Shown here piece by piece: positions 1-7,793 of a stretch of DNA of 10,102 nt. Source of the DNA: Hamiltosporidium magnivora (Eukaryota; Microsporidia; Dubosqiidae); the NCBI GenBank assembly GCA_004325065.1, contig PITI01000634.1:1-10102 (forward strand), read 5' to 3'. Position 1 is the stretch's first letter. Each line of letters begins with the position of its first letter. The notes under the pieces are model-generated. The model did no database searches, had not been told where the DNA came from, and saw nothing but the letters and a program-made list of their open reading frames with translations. The translations under genes were made by a program, and so were the position numbers.

Positions 1-192
1 AACACTTGCCACTATTGTAAAAAGATGTGATATTTTTAAATAAAGTTTTTTATCTATCTATAACAATCCCAAGGTCTGTATATCTTGTAAGAAGCTTAAG
101 ATCATCAATGAAAAAGAGATGATAATGTCTGGAATCAGTATCTACATATATTATCACTGTTTATATTAATGATTGAGCCCCATTGCTCAAAG

Positions 193-276
193 ATGCAAAC
201 ATATCACATAAACCATGTTTGTCTTTTTTTTCTGAAGAATTCCATATCCAATTTGTTTGCGTTGATTTCGAGACCG
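193..276 (+). other. 28-codon ORF behind a TATA/CCCC start-like module
   Basis: A 28-codon frame starts MQTYHINHVC and ends before TAG at 277. Upstream lie a TATATTA at 147-153 and, 31 nt after its first base, a CCCC run at 178-181; the ATG follows 11 nt after that run. This is the same arrangement as at the intact gene at 3975, although the CCCC-ATG gap is longer. The CCCC also lies in the loop of a small hairpin (TGAGC at 174-178 with GCTCA at 185-189). The peptide has no recognisable domain. It could be the start of a decayed gene, a tiny peptide, or chance, since TATA-like strings are everywhere here. Confidence 0.15.
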
Positions 277-382
277 TAGTAGAATTTAATTTTCTGATAT
301 TTTTGGTTTAATAAATTTCTTGACTCTATCCTAGAAGTTCAGAATTTAGTTGTATTATATGTAAAAAAATGATTTACAGTGA

Positions 383-706
383 CAAATATGCTTCCTTGCA
401 TCAATTCGCTTTGTTTTTGAACTTAGCAGAGCTTTAAATTTCGTGAGACATATAACAAAACTTTCTCTCTCGGTAATCACACAAACCCCAGAATTTGAGG
501 ATTTTCAACTGGTATTCTTCGCTTATTTATCAGATATACAATCCTTGGTACACTATTATAACAGAATTATTAGATTTTTTTATTAGATGATTGATCAGCA
601 GAGAGATCTATTTTTGCAAAAAGGTTTTTGGAATCAAATATGTAATTTTGCAGTAAAACCATTGCATCACTATTTACCTTCAGAACACAAATTTCAAGTA
701 TCATAA
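383..706 (+). pseudogene. Possible gene relic: 107 codons with one in-frame TAG
   Basis: From the codon after a TGA at 380-382 one frame stays open for 67 codons, is interrupted by TAG at 584-586, and continues at once with ATG for 39 codons to TAA at 704-706. The reading uses a balanced set of residues, including ELSRALNFVRHI, TQTPEFEDFQLV, and after the stop MIDQQRDLFLQKGFWNQ and LHHYLPSEHKF. This differs from the I/K/N/F/Y-rich translation of the surrounding DNA, and the patch is visibly less A+T-rich than its flanks. The first part has no ATG start, so its 5' end is missing or lies in another frame. No family is recognised. At this composition about one such frame with a single stop is expected by chance in the window, so the case rests on residue composition. 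Confidence 0.3.
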
Positions 707-1238
707 AGACATTTTTGATGAGTGGTATGTTTTAAGATGGAAAAATTATAAAAACTATTTATTCCGCGACTTTAAACCTTGGGCTTATTTATTGCAACAA
801 TTAATTCGTTAAAACATGTAAAAAATGTCTGAAAATTATTTAAAATTTATTTTATGGTTTATTATATATTACATTTTACACATCAAAAGAAAACTCATAG
901 TTTATTTTCAATAACGCCTACCTTTGATTGACATGCTAAAATACCCCAAGATTAATTAGAATACTAATAGCATATGAATGTTTATAGTTTCGAAGTTTAT
1001 TCTTAAATTTAGAGATTTTAAGATACTTCTGTAAAGATCTAACAACTGAAGCTTTTCAGCTAAAAATCGGAAATTAACTATTATGCTCTGATTTGATTTA
1101 GAATTATGTATGATTGCACAGATCACTTTGTTTTTAAATCTAAGTACATTGGTTTTTTGAAATTGTGAAAGGTTTTGCGAAGTTCTTAAATTAAAAAAAT
1201 CTTTAAACTGCTTGAGACAACATTAGGCTTCTACTTTA
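707..1238. other. A+T-rich intergenic DNA
   Basis: All frames are dense in stop codons and no ORF, RNA or repeat can be supported. A short coding-like stretch (KLLETTLGFYFNDGFE) lies at about 1205-1252 in a different frame from the small ORF that starts at 1239. A frame change could therefore link the two, but this is speculative. Confidence 0.5.
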
Positions 1239-1355
1239 ATGATGGCTTTGAATAGCACACGATTGACATTGGATGTCACGTACAGTGCAATTGATTTACA
1301 CAAGGTAAGATGTATGCCAAATCACAAGATATTTGATATAAAAAGGCTAAAAATA
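1239..1355 (+). other. 39-codon coding-like ORF, possible gene fragment
   Basis: ATG ATG opens a 39-codon frame ending at TAG 1356-1358. The product begins MMALNSTRLTLDVTYSAIDL and ends KIFDIKRLKI. The patch is noticeably less A+T-rich than its surroundings and its residues are balanced. The sequence just upstream reads KLLETTLGFYFNDGFE in another frame, which would fit a decayed longer gene with a frameshift near 1240-1255. A GTAAGA at 1305-1310 resembles a 5' splice site but is probably coincidence. No CCC or GGG start motif precedes the ATG. No family is recognised, and a frame this short is expected by chance many times, so support is compositional only. Confidence 0.2.
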
Positions 1356-1358
1356 TAG

Positions 1359-2755
1359 TATCGAATAATTCACTTTTAAGCTTAGATACCAATTTTGAAA
1401 TTTAATTTCTCTGATTTTTTCTAATTTTACCAAATTAAATTGTATTCTGAGATTAAGACTGAACCGGTCTTCAAATCAGCATGGAACGTACGATTAAATT
1501 ACCATTATATAGTCACAATTTTATTTCACTACATTTATCTTTCTCTCTATTATTGCATATTTTTTGGAATATCGATAGACCCTACACAATGCAATTTTCA
1601 TGGTTTAGAGCATAAAATTTATGTTTAGTTGTTTAAGAATTTTTTCCGAGCTCTTCAGCTTCAAAAAAAATCAAGCGGAGACTCTTTTTGTTAATAGGCG
1701 GCGACGAGTTTGATACTTGGTGTATTTTTATGCTTTTTTCTGCAAGTAAAACAGAAATTTATTGGTTCGTCATTTTATGCAATGAAATGCACGCCCAGAT
1801 ATAAACAGATAAGTGATTGATTAGTATCCCATTATTTGCTATATTGCCAACAATTTAGTGTATTGTACAGTGTTTTTATTATTTATAGAGTGTTTTTTGC
1901 ATGATAAAACGGCGCCTTTTACTTACGGTATTTGTTATTTCTTTTTGGCGCAAATTTTACATTTCCACACATATAACTTCTTCTGTAGCTTTTTTCTTTC
2001 GTTTAGCCTTTTAAGCCAGCTATTTTAATTCAATAAATATTATTCGATATAATTTAAAGTAATATATACATTGAAGGAAGAAAGATTGCAGGAAGCGCAA
2101 TATTAGTCTGTGATTTACACCAATACATGCCAACAATGGATTGTTTCTAAAAAGATAAATTAATGTTTTTTATAAATTTCAATTTACAACAATTTGATAA
2201 AAAAATAGCAGAGTTTGTTTTATTTTTTGCTAGAATAAGCTTCCTAAGACAAGATTCGAATTTTTTTTTATAAATCATGTGTTTCGATAATCTGAAATCT
2301 CAAAATTAAACAAACATATTACTTTCTGTATTATTTTGCTAAATTTAGAATGAATTTATTTTTTAATAATTATCGTCTTTAATTTTAATGATCTAAAATT
2401 TTATGAAAGATTACAATATTTCATTAACACATAGACAAAAAACAAGTATTTAAATTAGATTGTTCTTTATTTATAGATCTATATGCTGAGTTCATTTCTA
2501 AAAAATTTTCTCTTTTTGTTCCTGTGTTTTCGAATTACATTATATGATTTCCAACGTAATATATCGTTAAAAATGTAATTTATTGCGATAAATACTCGAA
2601 CTTATATCTTGCAAAAATTTTTTGCATATTTATTCCAGTAATTAGCAAATTTTACGAACATATCATTGATTAGAAATTACCAAATTCCATTTTCTTATTC
2701 CGGTTTTCATAATTCGAAGAACTCTAACACAAAAAAAAGTCTTTAGAATCATCAA
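1359..2755. other. Intergenic DNA with a G+C-elevated patch at 1630-2014
   Basis: Most of this stretch is plain A+T-rich DNA. The part at about 1630-2014 is richer in G+C and includes GGCGGCGACGAG (1697-1708) and GGCGCC (1911-1916). On the plus strand, one frame from about 1699 reads 40 codons (SLILGVFLCFFLQV, MKCTPRYKQISD) to a TGA. It then reads 27 more (SHYLLYCQQFSVLYSVFIIY) to TGA TAA, and continues after that. A separate ATG at 1901 gives 37 codons beginning MIKRRLLLTVFVISF, like a signal anchor. The minus strand also reads plausibly (NLRQKEITNTVSKRRRF). Strand and function cannot be resolved. This may be a decayed gene or transposon piece. Confidence 0.25.
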
Positions 2756-2917
2756 ATGTATAACGAAACTTCTTTTCCTACTTTTGGTGGTACGGTTTCA
2801 TCTAACTCAAAGAAAAATTACGTATTGTATTCAGAATATCATCAAAGGTTAAAGAAATATTTCGAAATTTAGTTTCAAACTAGTTTAATGGATCATCTTT
2901 ATGATGAATGTAGAATA
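2756..2917 (+). pseudogene. Possible gene relic: 38-codon ORF plus 15 codons after a TAG
   Basis: ATG at 2756 opens 38 codons to TAG 2870-2872. The product begins MYNETSFPTFGGTVSSNSKK and continues YVLYSEYHQRLKKYFEI. The same frame then continues for 15 codons (FQTSLMDHLYDECRI) to TAA 2918-2920. The end of the first part and the second part together could form amphipathic helices separated only by the stop. Residue use is balanced compared with neighbouring DNA. A stop codon lies four codons before the ATG and no CCC or GGG motif precedes it, so there is no promoter support. No family is recognised. It may be the start of a decayed gene, a very small gene, or chance. Confidence 0.25.
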
Positions 2918-2920
2918 TAA

Positions 2921-3936
2921 TTAAATTAGTTGATCTCATATTAATTTATGAAAATCATTTTTTTTTAAGAAACCATTAAATTTTATGATTGTAAATTTGA
3001 ATCTAAAAATGTATTTGATAGATAAAAATCGTAAATTATTAACAGAATTTAAATTCATTTTCCAATATAATAAGTTTTGCAATTAACTTAAATCTTATTT
3101 AAGATATATAATATATCACTCACTTTAAAATAATCAGATACAATCGCTTTATCTAATTAGAAATTCAACTCTAATTCCAACAAAAAAACACATTTAAAAT
3201 CTTCAAAAACTTTAATACAAATACAAATTAGCAGTTGTTGTAAACATTTCTAATATTTAATTTCCAGTAGATTAAAATAAGATAACGATATACCAATGAG
3301 AAAGAAGCCTTTAAATTTTAAGTAAAGTTCAATATTTAATGAATTCAGCTGAATATTTTTGCTAGAAAGTAAAATACTATTTTTTTATAAATATTTTTAA
3401 ATATATTAAGTCGCGTAAATCAACTTTTATTGTACTAAAAATAGAAAAAAATAAGTGCAAATTTATTGTTAAAATTACTATTTCTCTTTTAAGAAACAAT
3501 AAGTTTTTAGTAATTTTTATATTCTTAAAAATGCATGGAAATTCAATTTGATTACATTTAAAAAATTTATAAAATACATTCATGTGTATTACAAACAAAT
3601 AGTAATTTGCTGTGAAAAAAAATTAAATAGAAAATTAAAAAGCAGTATTATTTATTGATAAATGAATGTGTACTACAAAAAAAAATATATTATTTAAATA
3701 ATTTTAATTTGTTTTAAATTATTAATTCTCCTTTAAATGATCGAATTATCAAAGTAATTAAAGATCTTTTAAATTCAAAATCATTGATGAAGAAATTTTG
3801 ATGATTTATAAGCCATAAAAAGATATTTTTTTGATTTTTAAATTCCGAAATAATAAATTATATTTTTTATTTAAAAAAATTTGATAAAAATTTTATTTTT
3901 AGTAAATTGCCAGAAAAATTTCTTTTTTGGGTTAAT
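2921..3936. other. Extremely A+T-rich upstream region
   Basis: The kilobase before the intact gene is dominated by A and T homopolymer-like runs and contains no supportable gene. A perfect 12-bp palindrome, ATTCAGCTGAAT, lies at 3343-3354. The open frames here, such as one of 73 codons on the minus strand at 3377-3598, translate to low-complexity I/K/F/L/N-rich strings and are within chance expectation. Confidence 0.6.
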
Positions 3937-3974
3937 TATAAAACTACAAATACGTTTTTTTTGTCACCCCTTCA
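3937..3974 (+). promoter_or_regulatory. Microsporidian-type promoter: TATAAA plus CCCC start motif
   Basis: TATAAA occupies 3937-3942 and a CCCC run occupies 3967-3970, exactly 30 nt from the first T of the TATA to the first C. Four nt (TTCA) separate the run from the ATG at 3975. In microsporidia a CCC- or GGG-like motif directly upstream of the start codon is a known transcription signal, and 5' leaders are very short. The TATA-to-CCCC distance matches normal TATA-to-start spacing, so transcription probably begins in or next to the CCCC. It supports the first ATG as the true start of the 614-residue protein. Confidence 0.75.
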
Positions 3975-5819
3975 ATGGAAAAGAAAACGAAAAAAATACT
4001 GTTTGCTATTGTTGGTTTTTTGTCTTTACTTGTGATAGTAGTTTTTACTTTGATTTATTTGAATGCGAATCAAATTAGTAAGAAATTTATGAAAGAATTT
4101 GAAGATTTTAAAAAATCAAAGGAAGGTGCTACTATATTACGAGAATTCAACGATTGTGAGAGTATTTCTACACTTTTTACTAAAACTGAGTCGAACATCT
4201 CAGTACCTCCATTAAGTTTTTGCATAAAAAATATTGAGTCGATTAAAGAAATAATAAAAATGATTTATTTTCCAACCCGCGACGCTGTTATTACACCCCA
4301 AGCAGCACTTCAAAAATGTGTTACATTCTTTGAGAATTCAAAGATTGTTTTTCTCCCATATTTTATTGAAGTTAACCAGCTTAAAGCATTCATGAAGAGT
4401 TATGAACCTAGTTCCTTTGCAAGCATGGGGCTTCGCTTTGTTAAAAATGGAAATGCGATTCGTTTTTTGCAAAAATACATAGGAAGCTTAGAAAAGATCA
4501 TTTTAAATTTCAAAATTCCCTTTGGTTATTTGGAGCAGTGTATATCAAACAACACCGTGCATATCAAATCAACTCATATTCCTTTATCCAGCCCAACAGA
4601 AACGCTAAAGTTTTTAACTGAAAACAATTCTACAGTCAAAATCGATTTTAAAAATGATAAAAGGATGGATTTTCTATTATTTTTTATGTATAAATCACGT
4701 AAAAGCAATATAAAAGAATGTTTTCTTAACTTTACAGATTGGGTAGTTAAAAGCAAAGGTCTACCTAACATTCTTAATTTTTTCGTGCATTTTATCATCA
4801 CCGAAACCCCTGATTTTATCCTCCTCCCAATCACTAATTTTATTTCTTCAGATGTGGATACATTTCTCAGTTCACTTTTCTGCTTAAAACAGCAAATGAT
4901 TTCGAGTATTGAAAAAACAAATGACTTGCAACCTATTCTTAACCTCGGTATCTCCATGTTAAGCTCTGCATGTGATGCACTGTGGAAAGAGTTTTATGAG
5001 AATAAAGATAACATCTTAAAAGATTTAGAAAACAGGAAACCACCCTTGTTAATTCTCAAAAGTATGTTCGAGAACATTTCAAACAAAACCAATATACTTA
5101 ACATCTCAAACAGTCTACAAATCGATACAGGTATTGATTCCGAATATAAAAGGCTGCTGGAAGATAGAAAAGAGAAAATCCGGAAAAAAGAGGCTGTTAC
5201 TACAACATCTTCAGGCACAATAGATGAATACATTGAAAAATTCTTGATAAACTTTATTAAAGAATATGTTCCGGAGTTAGTTCAAAACAAAGACGAACCG
5301 TTAACCGAAATAGAGGCTGATGCTCTCTTGAAAGGCAAAGTAAATGAATTTATTGGGAAATTCTTGACAGATTTTTTTAAACAATATTTTCCACAGTTAG
5401 TTCAAAACAAAGACGAATCGTTAACCAAAACAGAGGCTGTTTCTCTCTTGGAAGGCAAAATAAATGAATGTATTGGAAATTTTTTGACAGTATTTATTAA
5501 AGAATATGTTCCGAAGTTAGTTAAAAACAACAAAAAAGATTTAGACAAAACAAAGGCTGTTTCTCTCTTGAAAAACGAAATTAAAAGCAAATTAATTTCT
5601 TTGAGCGGAGAATCGATCGGAAATTTTCTTGAATTTGTAATAAGTACACTTCTGAAACTTTATGAAGAAGATATTAATCGATCTCGAAAGGATGGAAGTG
5701 ATCCGTCTCAAGAGAATGATAATGAAATATTCGAAAAGCAGTTACTCTCAGCCTTGATACAGGTATTAAAAAAAGTTGTGGGTCAAAACTGGCATATTTT
5801 TACAAGTTTTATTGAATAA
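3975..5819 (+). CDS. Membrane-anchored protein with C-terminal 40-residue repeats
   Basis: This is the only convincing intact gene, 614 residues with no intron. The start is fixed by the TATA/CCCC pair just upstream. A basic N-terminus (MEKKTKK) is followed by one hydrophobic segment at residues 8-29 (ILFAIVGFLSLLVIVVFTL). By the positive-inside rule this predicts a type II anchor or uncleaved signal, with residues 30-614 in the lumen or outside the cell. Residues 30-400 look helical, with cysteines at 61, 83, 115, 189, 249, 303 and 333. A charged linker at about 389-406 (YKRLLEDRKEKIRKK) precedes three 40-residue repeats at 416-455, 456-495 and 496-535, then a degenerate fourth (SIGNFLEFVISTLLKL), an acidic polar stretch and a final amphipathic helix. 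I recognise no family. A role at the spore or parasite surface or in secretion would be inference only. Coding composition is clearly richer in G+C than the flanks. Confidence 0.93.
   Translation: MEKKTKKILFAIVGFLSLLVIVVFTLIYLNANQISKKFMKEFEDFKKSKEGATILREFNDCESISTLFTKTESNISVPPLSFCIKNIESIKEIIKMIYFPTRDAVITPQAALQKCVTFFENSKIVFLPYFIEVNQLKAFMKSYEPSSFASMGLRFVKNGNAIRFLQKYIGSLEKIILNFKIPFGYLEQCISNNTVHIKSTHIPLSSPTETLKFLTENNSTVKIDFKNDKRMDFLLFFMYKSRKSNIKECFLNFTDWVVKSKGLPNILNFFVHFIITETPDFILLPITNFISSDVDTFLSSLFCLKQQMISSIEKTNDLQPILNLGISMLSSACDALWKEFYENKDNILKDLENRKPPLLILKSMFENISNKTNILNISNSLQIDTGIDSEYKRLLEDRKEKIRKKEAVTTTSSGTIDEYIEKFLINFIKEYVPELVQNKDEPLTEIEADALLKGKVNEFIGKFLTDFFKQYFPQLVQNKDESLTKTEAVSLLEGKINECIGNFLTVFIKEYVPKLVKNNKKDLDKTKAVSLLKNEIKSKLISLSGESIGNFLEFVISTLLKLYEEDINRSRKDGSDPSQENDNEIFEKQLLSALIQVLKKVVGQNWHIFTSFIE
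5221..5580 (+). repeat. Three tandem 120-bp in-frame repeats
   Basis: Three adjoining 120-bp units (5221-5340, 5341-5460, 5461-5580) align without gaps. By my count units 1 and 2 differ at 20 of 120 positions and units 2 and 3 at 26. Each encodes 40 residues of pattern (N/D)E.IG.FL..F.K.Y.P.LV.N, then a charged stretch, then EA.SLL. Hydrophobic positions are kept while polar ones vary, as expected for repeated amphipathic helices. EAVTTTSSGT before unit 1 and SIGNFLEF after unit 3 look like worn partial copies, so the array was probably longer or began mid-unit. Expansion by unequal crossing-over or slippage within the gene is the likely origin. Confidence 0.92.
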
Positions 5820-5820
5820 A
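5815..5820 (+). terminator. AATAAA polyadenylation signal overlapping the stop codon
   Basis: AATAAA at 5815-5820 contains the TAA stop (5817-5819) of the 614-residue gene. Polyadenylation signals overlapping or directly next to the stop codon are common in compact microsporidian transcripts. In this A+T-rich DNA the hexamer is frequent, so its use is inferred from position. Confidence 0.4.
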
Positions 5821-6222
5821 ACCATTGAATTGATTTCTAGTGTTTAAAATTTTTATTTTATTTGGCTTTTTCTTATTTTATTTAAATTTATAACCATTCC
5901 GTTAAACTTTATGAATATTAATTTATTAAACATTAAATTTATATCAGATTGTAAAATAAATAGTAGAAATTAACTTAGATAATAAACATTAAAAATAAAA
6001 TTTCTAATTATTAAATAATTGTGAGGTTTTAAAATCAAGATGACTTTTGTACAAAATTCTTAGCTATATACATTTGCTTTATTATAGCTAACAGAACGCA
6101 TTTTCTTATAACAAATGATTTATTATTTTAAATATATGTATTACGTTATGTTAAATTTATTTCTATGTTCTAGAAATTTTTCTATATATTCGTAAAAAAA
6201 ACATGTCAAAAAAAAATTACCC

Positions 6223-6294
6223 ATGAATGCTATGAAAACAGAGCCATTCATTTTAAATGTGAGTATAATACGGAACGTTTCGATGATAGAGACT
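6223..6294 (+). other. 24-codon ORF directly behind CCC, with TATATA upstream
   Basis: CCC at 6220-6222 touches the ATG at 6223, and TATATATT lies at 6183-6190, 37 nt before the CCC, giving a promoter-like layout. The frame is only 24 codons (MNAMKTEPFILNV onward) and ends at TAG 6295-6297. An overlapping plus-strand frame, open from 6174 to 6317, reads THECYENRAIHFKCEYNTER and then FDDRDLANKKKCL, which looks more protein-like. The start signal and the best reading are thus out of phase, which would fit a frameshifted relic. Chance is an equally fair explanation. Confidence 0.15.
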
Positions 6295-6361
6295 TAGCTA
6301 ACAAAAAAAAATGTCTATGAAACGCCTTATAACTTGACAAAGATGTAATTTATATGTGAAT

Positions 6362-6469
6362 TGTGTTCCATCTATAGAATGCAGAACAAGCTGCTAATAA
6401 ATAATACAGAATGAAATCAAAAAAATACACAATGCTAGCAAACAAAAAGCTAAAAAAATCGGTAATATT
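6362..6469 (+). repeat. Dispersed repeat, copy 1 (two blocks 60 bp further apart)
   Basis: Block A (TGTGTTCCAT at 6362-6371, then TAGAA) and block B (AAAAGCTAAAA at 6445-6455 through TAATATT at 6469) recur in the same order and orientation at 7762-7810. Block B matches over 24 of 26 aligned positions with one indel and one mismatch, and block A over 15 of 18. The blocks are about 60 bp further apart here than in the other copy, so an insertion here or a deletion there has occurred. The element type is unknown. Confidence 0.45.
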
Positions 6470-6918
6470 TGCATATATGTTTTGATGATGACTGAGTAAG
6501 TAAAAATTTGATTGCTTTTTTGAATAACGAAAAAGGTAACCTATGAGTATCAAATTTATTCATGAGTAGCTAAATTATATCGGAAATTTACTGCTTAAAA
6601 ATATCTTAAACCTTATTTATTTATTCATGTCCTAAACTATTAAGTAGCTAACATCATGGTTTGCAGATATAAACTTCTGTGAAAAATTGTAAACGTAATA
6701 TAATTCCAAAACAAAAAAAAATAAATAAAGAAAGCATTGGATATATCGACAAGCCATTTTATTATCACAAATCACATTTATTGTCATTAAAAATAGAGTT
6801 TGTTTCATGCATTTATTGAGGATTTTTATTCTTTTAATCAACACTTTGATTTTATTATAATTTTTACGCGACTTAAGCGATACATTTTGCCACCACTTAG
6901 AATTAATATCACTTATTA

Positions 6919-7092
6919 AGCAATAATTTTTTTCATATATTTAGATTTTAGATCAGGAATAAAGATGCTCTGCGCTTTTAACTAGTTTAGAAACTCTCTG
7001 ACCCAATTAGGTTACCAGAAAGAGTTAATAGTCAACTTTTTGCAACCTAAAAACAATTTGGATCCAAAATTCACTTTGACAAAAATATTAAG
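6919..7092 (-). pseudogene. Possible minus-strand relic: 58 codons with two stops
   Basis: Read on the minus strand from 7092 to 6919, one frame gives IFVKVNFGSKLFLGCKKL then TINSFW, a TAA, PNWVREFLN, a TAG, and LKAQSIFIPDLKSKYMKKII before a final TAA at 6916-6918. Both internal stops sit where a single C-to-T change from a glutamine codon would create them (CAA to TAA, CAG to TAG). The patch is less A+T-rich than its flanks. The opposite strand also has a tolerable reading (SDPIRLPERVNSQLFAT) with stops, so the strand is uncertain. No family is recognised. Confidence 0.25.
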
Positions 7093-7574
7093 TTATAGTG
7101 TCTCTAGGTATTTTTCTTTCCTTTCTGAATCGCATTACAAATAAAGTCAATATCTAGACGATTGTTTTTCAAATAAATATAACTTTTTCATATAACATAT
7201 AATTAATAAATGTCGTATCCACAACTTACTATAGGGTAAGTTAGGAGATTTTACCCGAAAAAGAAACAGAAATACAACGATCAAAATATATTAAAGCTAT
7301 TTACTTGGTTAAAGCTTTTCTTAATGTTTCTGAAATGTGTAAAAATGCAAAATACATAACGAGCAAAATATTTAGAAATTAGGTGTTTAGGCAGCAAGAA
7401 AAAGATTTAAATTTTATACCAGCAATTATAATGATTTTATGTCTTTTCTTTCATATTCACCATCTTTTTTTCGAAATTTTTCATTATGAAAGAATAAATT
7501 GACAATAAATGGTAAGTGTTATTTCTATGCATAACTTACTCAAATAACATCAAATAAATTAAAATTCTGAATAG
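7093..7574. other. A+T-rich intergenic DNA with two GTAAGT hairpins
   Basis: No ORF is supportable here. A perfect 7-bp hairpin (AACTTAC, loop TATAGG, GTAAGTT) lies at 7223-7242, overlapping a second possible pairing of GGGTAA (7234-7239) with TTACCC (7251-7256). A related hairpin with a 6-bp stem, GTAAGT (7512-7517) against ACTTAC (7534-7539), lies about 270 bp downstream. Confidence 0.5.
7223..7242. repeat. 7-bp perfect hairpin, loop of 6
   Basis: AACTTAC (7223-7229) and GTAAGTT (7236-7242) are perfect inverted repeats around TATAGG. The same GTAAGT/ACTTAC pair recurs as a hairpin at 7512-7539. No adjacent gene gives it a role. Short inverted repeats are common in A+T-rich DNA, though this stem has more G+C than most. 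Confidence 0.4.
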
Positions 7575-7793
7575 TGTAAAAAACAAATCGAAAAAAATAC
7601 CAAAATAAATGTGACTAAGAGCGAAAACACCATTTATCCCCAGTTAGAACAACCTTTATCTTTCATTCGAGTAAGTCTGCGTTGAACTGACACCTTAACC
7701 AATCAAAATAAAACGCACTGGAAATCTAGTAACTTGGTGGAGCTTTGATTACCTAGTAAACTGTGTTCCATTCGTAGAAAAAGGAAAAGCTAA
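7575..7793 (+). pseudogene. Possible gene relic: 72 codons interrupted by two TGA stops
   Basis: From the codon after TAG 7572-7574 one frame reads 36 codons (including VTKSENTIYPQLEQPLSFIR), a TGA at 7683-7685, 20 codons (TDTLTNQNKTHWKSSNLVEL), a TGA at 7746-7748, and 14 codons (LPSKLCSIRRKRKS) to TAA at 7791-7793. Both internal stops are TGA in arginine-like contexts, as a CGA-to-TGA change would give. The patch has visibly more G+C than its flanks and its 3' end overlaps copy 2 of the dispersed repeat. The minus strand also gives a stop-broken reading (KLHQVTRFPVRFILIG), so the strand is unresolved. No family is recognised. Confidence 0.3.

Larger units (their letters stand above)
5821..6918. 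other. A+T-rich intergenic DNA with few landmarks
   Basis: No gene can be supported apart from the small ORF at 6223 and the repeat block starting at 6362, listed separately. Minus-strand frames of 67 codons (6350-6553) and 70 codons (6632-6844), rich in F, I, Y, L and K, match chance expectation. A plus-strand frame at about 6794-6913 contains FTRLKRYILPPLRINITY but has no start codon and no further support. Confidence 0.5.

Noticed and set aside
1305..1310. GTAAGA resembling a 5' splice site
   Set aside because: No matching branch point and acceptor lead into a continued frame, and microsporidian introns are few.
3343..3354. Perfect 12-bp palindrome ATTCAGCTGAAT
   Set aside because: Isolated, more than 600 bp from the gene start and without a second copy nearby. 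Noted in the region entry but not given a role.
1440..3598. ORFs at 1440-1628 (+, 62 codons) and 3377-3598 (-, 73 codons)
   Set aside because: Low-complexity I/F/Y/K/N-rich readings without start motifs. A few runs of this length are expected by chance at this base composition.
3881..4078. 65-codon plus-strand ORF overlapping the start of the intact gene
   Set aside because: Out of frame with the main gene, no promoter motif, and it ends shortly after the real ATG.
4574..4957. 127-codon ORF on the minus strand
   Set aside because: It lies wholly antisense to the 614-residue gene and has no start signal. It is the reading expected on the strand opposite a coding region.
4194..5101. N-glycosylation sequons in the 614-residue protein (for example N74-I-S and N252-F-T)
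   Set aside because: Microsporidia are known to lack the usual N-glycosylation pathway, and such sequons are expected by chance in an asparagine-rich protein.
4994..5590. Two minus-strand ORFs (4994-5233, 5402-5590), rich in S, F and L
   Set aside because: Antisense shadows of the lysine- and glutamate-rich C-terminal part of the intact gene.
6350..6844. Minus-strand ORFs of 67 and 70 codons (6350-6553, 6632-6844)
   Set aside because: Length within chance expectation, hydrophobic A+T-driven composition and no start motif. They were not accepted as membrane proteins.
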